Assembly: GCA_944389545.1 (NCBI GenBank)
Contig: CALXMT010000003.1
Location: 62,001-126,000 of the forward strand
Source of the DNA: an uncultured Kiritimatiellota bacterium
GTDB taxonomy: Bacteria; Verrucomicrobiota; Kiritimatiellia; RFP12; DVOR01
DNA: 64,000 bases
Direction of reading: 5' to 3'
Position 1 is the first letter of the stretch; each line of letters opens with the position of its first letter. The notes below the pieces were generated by a model. It had not been told where the DNA came from. It searched no databases and saw only the letters and a list, made by a program, of their open reading frames with translations. Shown piece after piece: positions 15,252 to 24,204 of the stretch. Both the position numbers and the translations under genes were made by a program.

Positions 15252-16535
15252 ATGAAGCGATTTGTTGGAACCGTGGCGGCTTTGGCGTGCGCGTGGTGCG
15301 TGGCGCAGGAGGTCGCCCCCGCGATGCCCCCGGAAGAGGAGGCTCCGTTCAAGATTGTCATCGAGGAAGTGCCGGAGGAAGAGGCCGCGCAGCCAGTCGC
15401 GCCCGCGCCGGTTGAGGCCCCTGCTCTGGCTACGCCTCAGGCACCGGAATCGCAACCGGCTTCTGCCACACCCGCAACCCCGGCACAACCCGCGGCGGCC
15501 GCGCCTGTTGAAGCTTCGGCGACCCCGGCGCCCGTGGCGGAAGAGGTCGACCCGCGTCCGAACTGCGGACATGTGCTGACCCCGCCGAAGGGGTTCGCCA
15601 CGGAGACGCTGATGCTCCAGATCTTCCTGGACCGCCACAACTTCTCGTGCGGCGTGATTGACGGCGTGTGGGGCGAGGGTTCGCGCAAGGCCATGCGGGC
15701 TTTCCAGGCCTCTCAGGGGGCGCGTCAGACGCAGTGGGTGGACGTGGATCTCTATGTCCAATTGGCGAAGATGCCCGAACCGTTGATGCGTTACACAATC
15801 ACGGCGGAGGACGAGGCGCTCGTCACGGGGCCGATGCCCAGCACGTGGGCCGAGCGTGCCCGTCTGCCGCTGATGGGTTACGATACGTTGGGCGCGTGCG
15901 TGGCGGAGCGCTTCCACACCTCCGAGCGGACCTTGCGCAACCTGAATCCCGGCATCGTCAATTGGCCGGATGACCTTGCCGCGGGGGTGACGCTGACGGT
16001 GCCCAACGTGCGCATGGCGGCGTTGGAACGTCCCGCGACCTTGGTTATTGCCTTGGATGACTGTGTCCTGGCGGGTTACGACGCCAACGGCGTGATGCGT
16101 TTGCGTTTCCCGTGCTCCATCGCGCGCAACAAGGCGCGTCTGCCCGAGGTGGGCGAGGTGACCATCCGCAACATGGCCCCCGCGCCGAACTACACCTACG
16201 ACCCCGTGAACTACGGCCAGGACCCTAGCGTGGGCAAGATGGTGGTTCCCGCCGGTCCGCGCAACCCCGTGGGTAGCCGTTGGATCGGCCTGTCGATTCC
16301 GGGCTACGGCATTCATGGCTCGCCGCGTCCGAACACCGTGGGGCGGCCGGAGTCGTTGGGCTGCTTCCGCCTGACGAACTGGAATGCCGAGAAACTCTTC
16401 GAGTTGGTGCGCACGGGCATGCCCGTGAAGATTCTGCGTACCCTGCCCGAACGCCTCTCCCCTGACGGCGAACCTGCGCCCGCGGCGCCTGCCGCGCAGA
16501 CTGCCCCCGCGGAAAGCGAGGCCGCCGATGCTTGA
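15252..16535 (+). CDS. L,D-transpeptidase with peptidoglycan-binding and LysM-like regions
   Basis: 427 residues, exported. Signal peptide (1-19), a Pro/Ala/Glu-rich linker to about residue 100, and a peptidoglycan-binding-1-like helical region (LQIFLDRHNFSCGVIDGVWGEGSRKAMRAFQ in fragments). A LysM-like stretch (YDTLGACVAERFHTS, then LNPG) precedes the C-terminal YkuD domain. The YkuD active site reads IHGSP followed by SLGCFRL: catalytic His and Cys are kept, but the usual SHGC histidine is Leu. The enzyme class makes 3-3 cross-links or attaches lipoproteins to peptidoglycan in the periplasm. AGAGAGG-type RBS; the stop overlaps the next gene by eight bases. Confidence 0.88.
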   Translation: MKRFVGTVAALACAWCVAQEVAPAMPPEEEAPFKIVIEEVPEEEAAQPVAPAPVEAPALATPQAPESQPASATPATPAQPAAAAPVEASATPAPVAEEVDPRPNCGHVLTPPKGFATETLMLQIFLDRHNFSCGVIDGVWGEGSRKAMRAFQASQGARQTQWVDVDLYVQLAKMPEPLMRYTITAEDEALVTGPMPSTWAERARLPLMGYDTLGACVAERFHTSERTLRNLNPGIVNWPDDLAAGVTLTVPNVRMAALERPATLVIALDDCVLAGYDANGVMRLRFPCSIARNKARLPEVGEVTIRNMAPAPNYTYDPVNYGQDPSVGKMVVPAGPRNPVGSRWIGLSIPGYGIHGSPRPNTVGRPESLGCFRLTNWNAEKLFELVRTGMPVKILRTLPERLSPDGEPAPAAPAAQTAPAESEAADA

Positions 16536-17325
16536 GTCCGTGGCGCAGGGATTGCCTGAGGTCTTCCGCGAGGCGCCAATCGCCTGCGGCCTGGTCTTGG
16601 GGTCGGGTTGGGGCGACGTGCTCAAGCCCGAGGCCGTGCACGCGCGGGTGCCCTATGTAGCACTCGAAGGCTTTGGCTCCAGCACGGTGGCGGGACACCA
16701 CGGCGAACTTCTGCTTCTGACGTTGGGCGGTAAGCGCGTGGCGGCCTTCAGCGGGCGGCGTCACTACTATGAAGGGTGCGACCTAGATCAAGTGGTCTAT
16801 CCCGTGGAGTTGTTGCGGTGCCTCGGCGCGCCCATCGTGCTCCTCACCAACGCTGCGGGCGGGCTGAACCCCGACTTCGCCCCCGGCACGCTCATGGCCG
16901 TGACTGACCACTTGAATCTGACCGGCGTCAATCCTCTGCGGGGGCCGCACCGTCCCGAGTGGGGGCCGCGTTTCCCCGATCTGTCGTACGTCTACGACCC
17001 CGCGCTCACCGACCTCTTGGTGCGGAGCGGCGAGGGCGTGCGCCGCGGCGTCTACGCCTTTTCCGTTGGCCCCTCCTACGAGACGCCGGCGGAGGTGCGG
17101 GCGTTGCGGATGCTCGGCGGCGACGCAGTGGGCATGAGCACGGTGCCGGAAGCCGTCGTGGCGCACGCGGCGGGTCTGCGCGTGGCCGCGCTCAGTTGCG
17201 TCACGAATCCGGCCGCTGGGCTCAGCCCCACGCCGTTGCGCCATGAGGAGGTGCTCGCGGCAAGCGAGGCCGCCAAGCCGCGTATGGCGGCGGTGGTGAC
17301 GGCCTTCCTGCGGGGGCTGGACTGA
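16528..17325 (+). CDS. Purine-nucleoside phosphorylase (trimeric type)
   Basis: 265 residues. Phosphorolysis of purine nucleosides to base and (deoxy)ribose-1-phosphate in purine salvage. Family blocks are LVLGSGWGD (phosphate loop), AGHHGEL, GRRHYYEGCD, LLTNAAGGLN, the substrate-binding SYETPAE, GMSTVPE and CVTNPAAG. The Glu in SYETPAE and the Asn in CVTN are the residues that favour 6-oxopurines in the trimeric PunA/PNP family. Cytoplasmic. The ATG at 16528 overlaps the L,D-transpeptidase stop by eight bases and the next gene starts one base after this stop, placing it in a five-gene operon. No functional link with the ABC exporter is obvious. Confidence 0.93.
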   Translation: MLESVAQGLPEVFREAPIACGLVLGSGWGDVLKPEAVHARVPYVALEGFGSSTVAGHHGELLLLTLGGKRVAAFSGRRHYYEGCDLDQVVYPVELLRCLGAPIVLLTNAAGGLNPDFAPGTLMAVTDHLNLTGVNPLRGPHRPEWGPRFPDLSYVYDPALTDLLVRSGEGVRRGVYAFSVGPSYETPAEVRALRMLGGDAVGMSTVPEAVVAHAAGLRVAALSCVTNPAAGLSPTPLRHEEVLAASEAAKPRMAAVVTAFLRGLD

Positions 17326-17326
17326 G

Positions 17327-18190
17327 ATGTTGCGGAAGCTGTGGGCCATCGCGTGGTTCTCCGCCGTGGAGGTGCTGGGACATCCGGCGACGCTCCTGCT
17401 CACGTTGGCTTCCGCCATCGGCACGCTCTTGCTTCCGCTCTTCCAGTTCCAACGTTTCTCCGAGGATGGACGCCTGGCGCGCGACTGTGGGCTCTCCACG
17501 GCGTTGCTCTTCGGCACATTGCTCGCCATCGGCGGGGCGGGTCGCCTCCATCGGGCGCTGCGCGATGGGACGTCCGCCATCGCCTTGGTGAAGCCGCTGT
17601 CGCGGGGTCTGTGGTTCTGCGGCAACGCGTTGGGCACGGCGCTGGCGTTGGGGGTCTATCTGCTTACGCAGGGGGCCGCGACGCTGTTGGCCGAGGCCTA
17701 TTCCCCGCGCTATCACGCCGGGGGAAGTTACGCGGACGTGGGCGCAATCTTCTTGGCTGTTGGCGTCGCCGTCGGCGCGCTGGTCTTGGCGGCACTGAAC
17801 AACCGCGTCCGCAATGGCCGCTTTGCCCTCTCCGGGAGCCTCCTGTTGCCGGTCGCGCTGTGGGTGCTGGTGCCCTTTGCGCCGGCTGTGCATTGGGGCG
17901 ACCTGACGGCGCTTGTCGCGGTGGCGATGCTCTTGGCCCAGGCGACGGCGCTGGCCCTGGCGCTGGGCGTGCGGTGCCCGCCGGGGCTGACGGCCGGCGT
18001 CACGTTGGCGGCCTTGGCGGTGACGTTGGCCTATCTTGGCGGCGCGGCCTATCTGCCGCTTGAGCCGCTGGCGGGGGGCGGGGCGGTCCCCGCGCGAACC
18101 CTGCTGTTGTTGGCGCCGCAGGCCTGTTTTGTGACGGCCTTCCTGCTCTGGTGCAGCATGGGCCTCTTGGACACGAAGGAGACGTTATGA
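17327..18190 (+). CDS. ABC-2-type exporter membrane protein
   Basis: 287 residues with about six hydrophobic segments. The pattern (short N-terminal helix, then a long loop before the second segment) fits ABC-2-type export permeases. The cytoplasmic stretch ALRDGTSAIALVKPLSRGLWFCGN, read in fragments, resembles the coupling region of such permeases, and the downstream permease has the similar ALTFTKPIRRWTLWWGRFLG-type segment. Start at 17327, one base after the phosphorylase stop. The stop overlaps the ATPase start by four bases (ATGA), so permease and ATPase are translationally coupled. Substrate unknown. Confidence 0.75.
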   Translation: MLRKLWAIAWFSAVEVLGHPATLLLTLASAIGTLLLPLFQFQRFSEDGRLARDCGLSTALLFGTLLAIGGAGRLHRALRDGTSAIALVKPLSRGLWFCGNALGTALALGVYLLTQGAATLLAEAYSPRYHAGGSYADVGAIFLAVGVAVGALVLAALNNRVRNGRFALSGSLLLPVALWVLVPFAPAVHWGDLTALVAVAMLLAQATALALALGVRCPPGLTAGVTLAALAVTLAYLGGAAYLPLEPLAGGGAVPARTLLLLAPQACFVTAFLLWCSMGLLDTKETL

Positions 18191-18972
18191 GCGAACCGTT
18201 GGTCTTGGACGGGGTCCGCAAGACCTTCCGCGATTTCTGGGGCCGGCCCACCGTCGAGGCCGTCAAGGGACTCTCCTTCACCGTCGGCGCGGGCGAGGTC
18301 TTTGGCTTGCTCGGCCCGAACGGCTCCGGCAAGAGCACGACCATTAAGATGCTTCTCGGCCTGCTTCGCCGCGATGGGGGCGACATCCGCGTCTTTGGCG
18401 AGCCGCCGACCTCCAAGCGCGCCCATGCCGCGGTCGGTTACCTCCCCGAAATCACCTATCTCCATCCCTTCCTCACCCCGCGCGAGACCCTGCGTTACTA
18501 TGGACGTCTTTTTGGACTGGGTGGCAAGACGCTTCACGACCGCGTGGAGGACCTGTTGCGTCTGGCCGGGGTGGACCATGTGGCCGACCGCCGCGTGGGC
18601 ACCTTCTCCAAGGGCATGACCCGTCGCGTGGGCTTGGCGCAGGCCCTTCTCAACGCGCCCCAACTGCTGGTGCTCGACGAGCCGACCTCCGGGCTGGACC
18701 CCATCGGCACACGCGAGGTCAAGGACTTGATTCTGGGCCTCAAGGCCCGCGGCATCGCCGTCTTGATGAGTTCCCACCTGCTCCCGGACGTCCAAGACTG
18801 CTGCGACCGCATCTTGATTTTGGACCGCGGGGAGTGCCGCGCACAGGGACGCATCCGCGACCTCAAGGAGTCCCTCGAGGCCTTCTTCCTCGAGACCGTC
18901 GACCGGACGGAACGCGTCTCGCCGTTGGAGGCTGCCGGCGGGTTGCCCTGGCTCGGGGGAACGCAAGCGTGA
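18187..18972 (+). CDS. ABC transporter ATP-binding protein
   Basis: 261 residues. Nucleotide-binding subunit that drives the flanking permeases. Walker A GPNGSGKST is at residues 43-51. The Q-loop region reads GYLPEITYLHPFLTPRE, the signature FSKGMTRRV is an LSGGQ variant typical of ABC-2 exporters, and Walker B with D-loop is LLVLDEPTSGLD. The switch His lies in MSSHLLPDV. The ATG at 18187 overlaps the first permease stop; an in-frame start at 18151 would extend 12 residues into that gene and was rejected. The stop overlaps the next gene's GTG start (GTGA). Peripheral at the inner membrane. Confidence 0.94.
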   Translation: MSEPLVLDGVRKTFRDFWGRPTVEAVKGLSFTVGAGEVFGLLGPNGSGKSTTIKMLLGLLRRDGGDIRVFGEPPTSKRAHAAVGYLPEITYLHPFLTPRETLRYYGRLFGLGGKTLHDRVEDLLRLAGVDHVADRRVGTFSKGMTRRVGLAQALLNAPQLLVLDEPTSGLDPIGTREVKDLILGLKARGIAVLMSSHLLPDVQDCCDRILILDRGECRAQGRIRDLKESLEAFFLETVDRTERVSPLEAAGGLPWLGGTQA

Positions 18973-20210
18973 AGGCGCTGTGGGCGGAGTTGACCCTAGG
19001 CTGGCGGCGTGCCGTGCGCGGGCCGTTCCTCGTCGCGCTCGTGGCCGTTCTCGCGCTCTGCCTGCTCGTCTTGCCGGGCTGGGACGACCCCGGGCTGACG
19101 CGCACGGGCTTCGGCATCTCCCTGGCGTGGAGCCTGCTCCTTTTTTCCGCCCTCTGGTGCGGGGGAACGGCCTACGCGCTTGACCGCGACCGTCACCGTC
19201 TGACGCTGGCCTTCACCAAGCCCATCCGCCGCTGGACGCTCTGGTGGGGACGCTTCCTCGGCACGCTTGCGCCCTTTGCGGCCGCCGTCCTCGCGATGGG
19301 CCTCTTCCTCGCCTTCCGGTCTTTCCCCGAGGGACGCACGGTCGTGGCGCCGGAGAATCTGCCGGACCTCACCCCGCAGGCCCAGGCATGGTTGGACCAT
19401 CTTCAAGAGGCGGGTACGACTCCGGAGGGCGCCTCTGAGGAACGCCTTCTGCGTGCCACCCGCGAGGCCTTGGAGAAGCGTCCCGTACCGTTGAATCCGG
19501 GGCAGACCAGAACCTACGTCTTCCCGCCTGTCGCGCACGCGGGGCCCGTGACCTTCCGCCTGTCCGGCCGACCTTTCCTCGGGGCCCGCCAGGCCATTCG
19601 GCTAGCCGTGGTAGCCGAGTGTGATGGGCAGACGGTCACGTTACGCCCGGAACGGCTCCGCGACCAAGGCTTTTCCGTCGACCTGCCGGACGGCTTTGTC
19701 GCACCCGGCAAGCCGGTCTCCATCACGTTGCTCCGCGAGGACAAGGAGGAGGCCGGCACGGTCCTTTACCGCGAGCGCGCCGATGTCTCCCTGCTCTCCG
19801 GGGGACAGGCTCCGGTCCTCAATCTGGCGGCCTTTTGCCTGACGCTGTTGGTGACGGTGGCGATGGCCGTGGCGCTTGGCATGGCGCTGGGGTGCGCCTT
19901 CTCTTTGCCGGTTACGCTCTTCGTGGGCACCCTCGCGTTGCTGGCCGTCGCCGCCTCCGCGCTCTCCCCGGAGACCTTTGTCTTGGACGAGATCAAGTCC
20001 GTGTGGTCGCGCGTCAGCACGTGGATCTCCACCTGTGTCGCCTGGCCTTTCCGCGATTTGGTCACGCTCGACCCGCTCCGTTGCCTGATGGAAGGCGAGG
20101 CCATCGGCCTTCGTCCCCTGTTACGTATTTTACTCTTGGCGGCCCTGCCTTGGTGCGTGGTCTGCTCCCTGGCCGCCACCCTCACCTCCGTCACCGATGA
20201 AGATCGTTGA
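18969..20210 (+). CDS. ABC-2-type exporter membrane protein with periplasmic insertion
   Basis: 413 residues, starting at a GTG that overlaps the ATPase stop (GTGA). Hydrophobic segments occur near residues 15-35, 45-65 and 95-115. A soluble insertion of about 190 residues (rich in charged and Pro residues, with beta-prone stretches) follows, then three more segments before the C terminus. This is the layout of ABC-2 permeases with a large periplasmic domain between TM2-3 and the last helices. It forms a heteromeric exporter with the two genes before it. Substrate unknown. Last gene of the 15.25-20.21 kb operon; an E-type hairpin repeat follows at once. Confidence 0.75.
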   Translation: MKALWAELTLGWRRAVRGPFLVALVAVLALCLLVLPGWDDPGLTRTGFGISLAWSLLLFSALWCGGTAYALDRDRHRLTLAFTKPIRRWTLWWGRFLGTLAPFAAAVLAMGLFLAFRSFPEGRTVVAPENLPDLTPQAQAWLDHLQEAGTTPEGASEERLLRATREALEKRPVPLNPGQTRTYVFPPVAHAGPVTFRLSGRPFLGARQAIRLAVVAECDGQTVTLRPERLRDQGFSVDLPDGFVAPGKPVSITLLREDKEEAGTVLYRERADVSLLSGGQAPVLNLAAFCLTLLVTVAMAVALGMALGCAFSLPVTLFVGTLALLAVAASALSPETFVLDEIKSVWSRVSTWISTCVAWPFRDLVTLDPLRCLMEGEAIGLRPLLRILLLAALPWCVVCSLAATLTSVTDEDR

Positions 20211-20214
20211 GGGA

Positions 20215-20290
20215 GGGGCGGCGGTCGCCGCCCCAGAGAACGGAGAACAGAGAACGGAGAACGGAACGCCCCTGCGGGGCGACGGGTGAA
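20215..20290 (+). repeat. E-type repeat
   Basis: Hairpin GGGGCGGC-GGTC-GCCGCCCC (20215-20234), GAGAACG heptads (to about 20264), and hairpin CGCCCC-TGC-GGGGCG (20267-20281). The second hairpin differs on both arms from that of the 3132 copy. Confidence 0.75.
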
Positions 20291-20302
20291 GGCCTGGAAA
20301 AC

Positions 20303-20410
20303 CGACAAGGCGCGAAACGGAGGGCGGCGGGCGCGGTCAGCGGCGAAGCCGCAGAGCGACCGATGGAGCCCGGGCGTTTCGCGACTCCATTGCGTCTTTG
20401 CGGTTCTTTA
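20303..20410 (+). repeat. Hairpin-tail repeat, C-type
   Basis: P1 arms CGCGAAACG (20311-20319) and CGTTTCGCG (20375-20383). P3 is GCGGC-GAA-GCCGC. The tail is TTGCGTCTTTGCGG. Confidence 0.85.
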
Positions 20411-20419
20411 GACTGGGGC

Positions 20420-21760
20420 TTACGCCAGGGCTTTGCGGACTTCCTCCGCGTCGGAGAAGGGGTGGCGGACACCGTTGATTTCTTGATAAGTCTCGTGGCC
20501 TTTGCCGGCGATGAGGACGACGTCGTCTTCGCCGCGGAGGGCGAGGGCGCGGCGGATGGCCGCGCGGCGGTCGGGCTCAACGAGGGGCTTGTGGTCGCGG
20601 AAGCCCGGCAGGATGTCGGCGATGATGGCGGCGGGGTCCTCGGTGCGGGGATTGTCGGAGGTGACGATGGGCACGTCCGCCCAGCGGTCGACGGCGGCGG
20701 CCATTTTGGGGCGCTTGGCACGGTCGCGGTCGCCGCCGCACCCGAAGACGCAGAGGATGCGGCCTTTGGTGAGGGCACGCAGGGTGGAGAGGACGTTGGC
20801 GAGGGCGTCGTCGGTGTGGGCGTAGTCCACGAAGACGTGCGGGGCAACGGGTTCCAGACGGCCCCAGCGAGGTTTGGCCGCGGAGATGGCCACCAGGATG
20901 GCGTCGACGCTGACGCCGAGGGCTTGGGCGGCCGTGGCGGCGCAGAGGATGTTGGCCAGGTTGTAACGACCGCAGAGGGCGGTGCGGAAGGCGACGCGGC
21001 GGCCGCCCAGGGTCACCTCGGCCTCGGTGCCGGCGGGTGTGAAGGCGGCCTTGGCCGCGGAGGCGGCGTAGGGGAAGACGTTGGTGCGGCCCGCGAGCAG
21101 GTCCAAGAGGCGGCGGCCATAGGGATCGTCGGCGTTGATGACGGCGAGGGCCTCGGGGTGCTCCGTGAAGAGGCGCGCCTTGACGGCGAAGTAGGCCTCC
21201 ATCGTCTTGTGGTAGTCCAGGTGGTCCTGGGTGAGGTTGGTGAAGGCTGTGAGGGCGAAACGGCAGGCCCCGACGCGCGCCTGGTCGATGGCGTGGCTGG
21301 AGACCTCCATCACGGCGGCACGGCACTTTGCGCCCACCATCGCGGCGAGGTCGGCCTGGAGCGCGCGGGCGTCGGGCGTGGTACGGTCGGCGGGGGCATC
21401 GTGGCCCGGCCACTGCTCGGCCACGGTGGTGAGGAGCCCGGGCAGGAGGCCGCCTTGGGCGAGCATGTCGCGCAGGAGCCAGGCAGTGGTGGTCTTGCCG
21501 TTGGTGCCGGTGACGCCGCAGAGCAGGAGCCGTTCGCTGGGGCGGCCGAAGTGGTCGGCACAGGCCTCGGCGAAGGCGGCGCGCGGGTCGTCCACGCGCA
21601 GGTCGCAGTCCGGGCCGGCGCCCATCACGGCGGCGGCGCCCTTGGCGCGGGCCTCGGCGATGTAACGCGAGCCGTCATCGTGGGTGCCGGGGATGGCGAC
21701 AAAAAGGGCGCCGGGGACGACCCGGCGCGAATCACACGTGACGTCGGTGTAACGCGGCAT
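20420..21760 (-). CDS. murE: UDP-N-acetylmuramoyl-tripeptide synthetase (meso-DAP type)
   Basis: 446 residues. Adds the third stem-peptide residue to UDP-MurNAc-L-Ala-D-Glu in the cytoplasm. The N-terminal domain has TCDSRRVVPGALFVAIPG, then the ATP loop GTNGKTTT (85-92), EVSSHAI (152-158), TNLTQDHLDYH, the carbamylated-lysine region VKARLF, and DNPRTEDP (369-376). DNPR is the meso-diaminopimelate selectivity motif, as in Gram-negatives. The N terminus is about 40 residues shorter than in E. coli. The ATG at 21760 lies one base after the lipoprotein stop; the in-frame extension upstream overlaps that gene and looks non-coding. Co-transcribed with the lipoprotein and the sulfhydrylase. Confidence 0.93.
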   Translation of the reverse strand: MPRYTDVTCDSRRVVPGALFVAIPGTHDDGSRYIAEARAKGAAAVMGAGPDCDLRVDDPRAAFAEACADHFGRPSERLLLCGVTGTNGKTTTAWLLRDMLAQGGLLPGLLTTVAEQWPGHDAPADRTTPDARALQADLAAMVGAKCRAAVMEVSSHAIDQARVGACRFALTAFTNLTQDHLDYHKTMEAYFAVKARLFTEHPEALAVINADDPYGRRLLDLLAGRTNVFPYAASAAKAAFTPAGTEAEVTLGGRRVAFRTALCGRYNLANILCAATAAQALGVSVDAILVAISAAKPRWGRLEPVAPHVFVDYAHTDDALANVLSTLRALTKGRILCVFGCGGDRDRAKRPKMAAAVDRWADVPIVTSDNPRTEDPAAIIADILPGFRDHKPLVEPDRRAAIRRALALRGEDDVVLIAGKGHETYQEINGVRHPFSDAEEVRKALA

Positions 21761-21761
21761 C

Positions 21762-22472
21762 TCAGTTTCCCCGCAGTTGACGTTGCTGGCGCAGGTAACG
21801 CTCGCGCAATGAGAGGTTTTCGGCCGGGGCCTCGGCGGCACGGCGCACTTGGGGCGTCTGGGCCTGGGGGGCTGGAACGGCCTCGTCCTGCATCGTTTCG
21901 CCGTCAATCTTCAATTCTTCCGGCCGGCCCTTGGTGACGACAGTTCGGCGGCCAATGGCGTTCGAGACGTAGGTGCCATTGGCATAGGCCTCGCGCTCGG
22001 CCGCCAGACGGTCGGCCTCGGCATGGAGCTCCGCGCCGGAGAACTGGATTTTGATGGAGGGGTCCAGCACGTCGGTGCTTGTCTCCCCCGTCAGACGGTT
22101 GTAGGTGGAGAGCGAGGCCTGCGGCGTGGAGAAGAAGCGGAACTTGAGGTGCCCCCCGCGGAACATCTGGTCCGTCACGTACTTGCAGAGCGTGACGAAC
22201 TCGGGGCTGTCCGGGTCACCGTGCAACTTGATAAGGACGGTGTCCTGCGGCTGGGTGGAGGAGTTTTTGACGACCTCCGAGAGCTCGCCCATCTCGATGG
22301 GTTCGCCGAAGACCCGCACTTCGCCGTTGGGGTAGACGTCGATCTTCGCCTCACGGGCGTTCAAGGCGCGCAGGTTTGGGCCGCTCCCCCCGCACCCGGC
22401 CAAGAGACCGAGCGCGAGGAGGGCGCAAAAAGCCCCGAAGGCGGGGCGGGGTGGGCGATGGATCAAGGCCAT
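21762..22472 (-). CDS. Putative lipoprotein with ExbD/TolR-like periplasmic region
   Basis: 236 residues. Type II signal peptide with lipobox LLAGC, so lipid-anchored. The next 90 residues (IDVYPNGEVRVFGEPIEMGEL, then DTVLIKLHGDPDSPEFVTL, in fragments) resemble the small periplasmic alpha/beta domain of ExbD/TolR, but there is no ExbD-type single membrane helix with the catalytic Asp. The C-terminal third is charged and Gln/Arg-rich. RBS GGAGGAA supports the ATG at 22472. It lies between the sulfhydrylase and murE on one transcript. The ExbD resemblance is an impression, not a firm assignment. Confidence 0.7.
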   Translation of the reverse strand: MALIHRPPRPAFGAFCALLALGLLAGCGGSGPNLRALNAREAKIDVYPNGEVRVFGEPIEMGELSEVVKNSSTQPQDTVLIKLHGDPDSPEFVTLCKYVTDQMFRGGHLKFRFFSTPQASLSTYNRLTGETSTDVLDPSIKIQFSGAELHAEADRLAAEREAYANGTYVSNAIGRRTVVTKGRPEELKIDGETMQDEAVPAPQAQTPQVRRAAEAPAENLSLRERYLRQQRQLRGN

Positions 22473-22520
22473 GACGCGTTCCTCCGTCGTTTCGTTGCCT
22501 TCGGGGCGTTTGGGTGGGGC

Positions 22521-23792
22521 TCAGAAGACCTTCTTGAAGGCCTGGTCGAGGTCGGCGATGATGTCGTCGATGTGCTCGATGCCGCAGGAGAAACGCACGG
22601 TGGTGGGCGAGATGCCCGCGGCGACGAGCTGTTCGTCGGTCAGCTGACGGTGCGTCATGCTGGCGGGGTGGAGCACGCAGGTGCGCGCGTCGGCCACGTG
22701 CACGACGATCTTCGCCAACTGGAAGGCGTCCATCAGGCGCTGGGTGTCGGCGCGGGAGCCGTCGACCTCGAAGGTCACCACGCCCGAGCTGCCCAGCGGC
22801 AGGTACTTCTGCGCCAGCGCGTGGTACTTGTCGCCCTTGAGGCCGGGGTAGCGCACGTTCTTGACGCGGGGGTTGTTGGCGAGCCACTCGGCCACCTTGA
22901 GGGCGTTCTCGCTGTGACGGGCCATGCGCAGGGGCAGGGTCTCCATGCCAAGGTTCAACAGGAAGGCGTTGAACGGCGCGGCCTGGGCGCCCATGTCGCG
23001 CATCAGCTGCGCGCGGGCCTTGACGATGTAGGCCATCTTGCCGAAGGCCTCGGTGTAGACGAGGCCGTGGTAGGAGTGGTCAGGCTCCGTGAAGTCCTTG
23101 AAGCGGCCCGAGGCGGCCCAGTCGAAGTTGCCGCTGTCCACGATGATACCGCCCAGGCTCACGGCGTGGCCGTCGAGGTACTTCGTGCTCGCGTGCACCA
23201 CGATGTCCGCGCCCCACTCGAAGGGACGGCAGAGGTAAGGCGTGGGGAAGGTGTTGTCCAGGATGAGGGGCAGACCGTTCTTGTGCGCGACCTTGGCCCA
23301 GCGCTCCACGTCGAGCACCGAGAGGGCGGGGTTGGCCAGCGTCTCGCCGAAGATGGCCTTGGTGTTCGGGCGGATGGCCGCCTCGATCTCCGCGTCGGAG
23401 GCGTCGGGGTGGACCCAGGTGAACTGGATGCCCAGCTTCTCCAGCGTCACGCCGAAGAGGTTGACCGTGCCGCCGTAGATTTCCGAGCTCGACACGATGT
23501 GGTCGCCCGCATGGGCTACCGTCAACAGGGAAATCATGCTCGCGGCCTGGCCGGCGCTGGTGAGCATCGCGCCCACGCCGCCCTCGAGCGCCGCGATGCG
23601 CTGCTCCACGTAGTCCAGCGTGGGGTTGCTCAGGCGGGTGTAGAAGTGGCCGCCAACCTTGAGGTCGAAGAGGTCCGCCACGTGTTGCGCGGAGTCGAAC
23701 TTAAAGGTGGTGCTTTGGTAAATCGGCGGAACGCGGGGTTCGCCGTTCTTCGGGTCCCAGCCCGCTTGGACGCATTTCGTCTCGAATTTCAT
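22521..23792 (-). CDS. O-acetylhomoserine sulfhydrylase
   Basis: 423-residue PLP enzyme of the Cys/Met metabolism family. It makes homocysteine from O-acetylhomoserine and sulfide, allowing direct sulfhydrylation. Family blocks are PPIYQSTTF (23-31), YTRLSNPT (51-58), SAGQAA, the internal aldimine Lys204 in VVHASTKYLDGH, and the C-terminal RFSCGIEH. The length and the SNPT pattern favour acetylhomoserine sulfhydrylase over cystathionine gamma-synthase. RBS AAAGGAG supports the ATG at 23792. A TACAAT -10 box lies upstream, so this gene heads the murE-containing operon. Cytoplasmic. Confidence 0.93.
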   Translation of the reverse strand: MKFETKCVQAGWDPKNGEPRVPPIYQSTTFKFDSAQHVADLFDLKVGGHFYTRLSNPTLDYVEQRIAALEGGVGAMLTSAGQAASMISLLTVAHAGDHIVSSSEIYGGTVNLFGVTLEKLGIQFTWVHPDASDAEIEAAIRPNTKAIFGETLANPALSVLDVERWAKVAHKNGLPLILDNTFPTPYLCRPFEWGADIVVHASTKYLDGHAVSLGGIIVDSGNFDWAASGRFKDFTEPDHSYHGLVYTEAFGKMAYIVKARAQLMRDMGAQAAPFNAFLLNLGMETLPLRMARHSENALKVAEWLANNPRVKNVRYPGLKGDKYHALAQKYLPLGSSGVVTFEVDGSRADTQRLMDAFQLAKIVVHVADARTCVLHPASMTHRQLTDEQLVAAGISPTTVRFSCGIEHIDDIIADLDQAFKKVF

Positions 23793-23852
23793 TTTCGTCG
23801 ACTCCTTTTGTTGCGGCCTCTGCGCCATGTGGCGTCCGACCGATTGCCCACC

Positions 23853-23880
23853 ATTGTACCACACCTGGCTCTTCCTCAAC
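23853..23880 (-). promoter_or_regulatory. Promoter of the sulfhydrylase-lipoprotein-murE operon
   Basis: On the minus strand, TACAAT (complement at 23853-23858) lies 15-16 bases from TTGAGG/GTTGAG (complement at 23874-23880). The -10 is strong; the spacer is short. Confidence 0.55.
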
Positions 23881-23892
23881 GCACTTTTTTAA

Positions 23893-24200
23893 GAAAGTTT
23901 ATTGGGGATGCACAGAGACCCACAGAAAGCACGACGCAGGGAACCGCAGATTTCGAGGAACACAGAGGACACAGAGAAGACAGAGGGGCACAGAGGCGGG
24001 CGGCGTGCTACCGCACGCAGGACTGCCAGTGTGTCTTTGGGAATCACAAAGGACACGAAGAATCACAAAGGACACAAAGGGGAAACGCAGATTGTTCCGT
24101 CGCTTCGCTAGGAAGACCTTCGGTGACACAGATTGATGCAGATTTTGGGCGTGCTGGCGCACGCCGATTGAGTAGGATGGAAAGGAAATTGGGATTGAAG
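23893..24200. other. Non-coding region with purine-rich short direct repeats
   Basis: CACAGAG and CACAAAGGACAC-like units recur between 23905 and 24080, with a GCGTGC-TACC-GCACGC hairpin between. No gene is supportable. The style matches the repeat-filled gaps elsewhere in the window. Confidence 0.5.
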
Positions 24201-24204
24201 GGAT

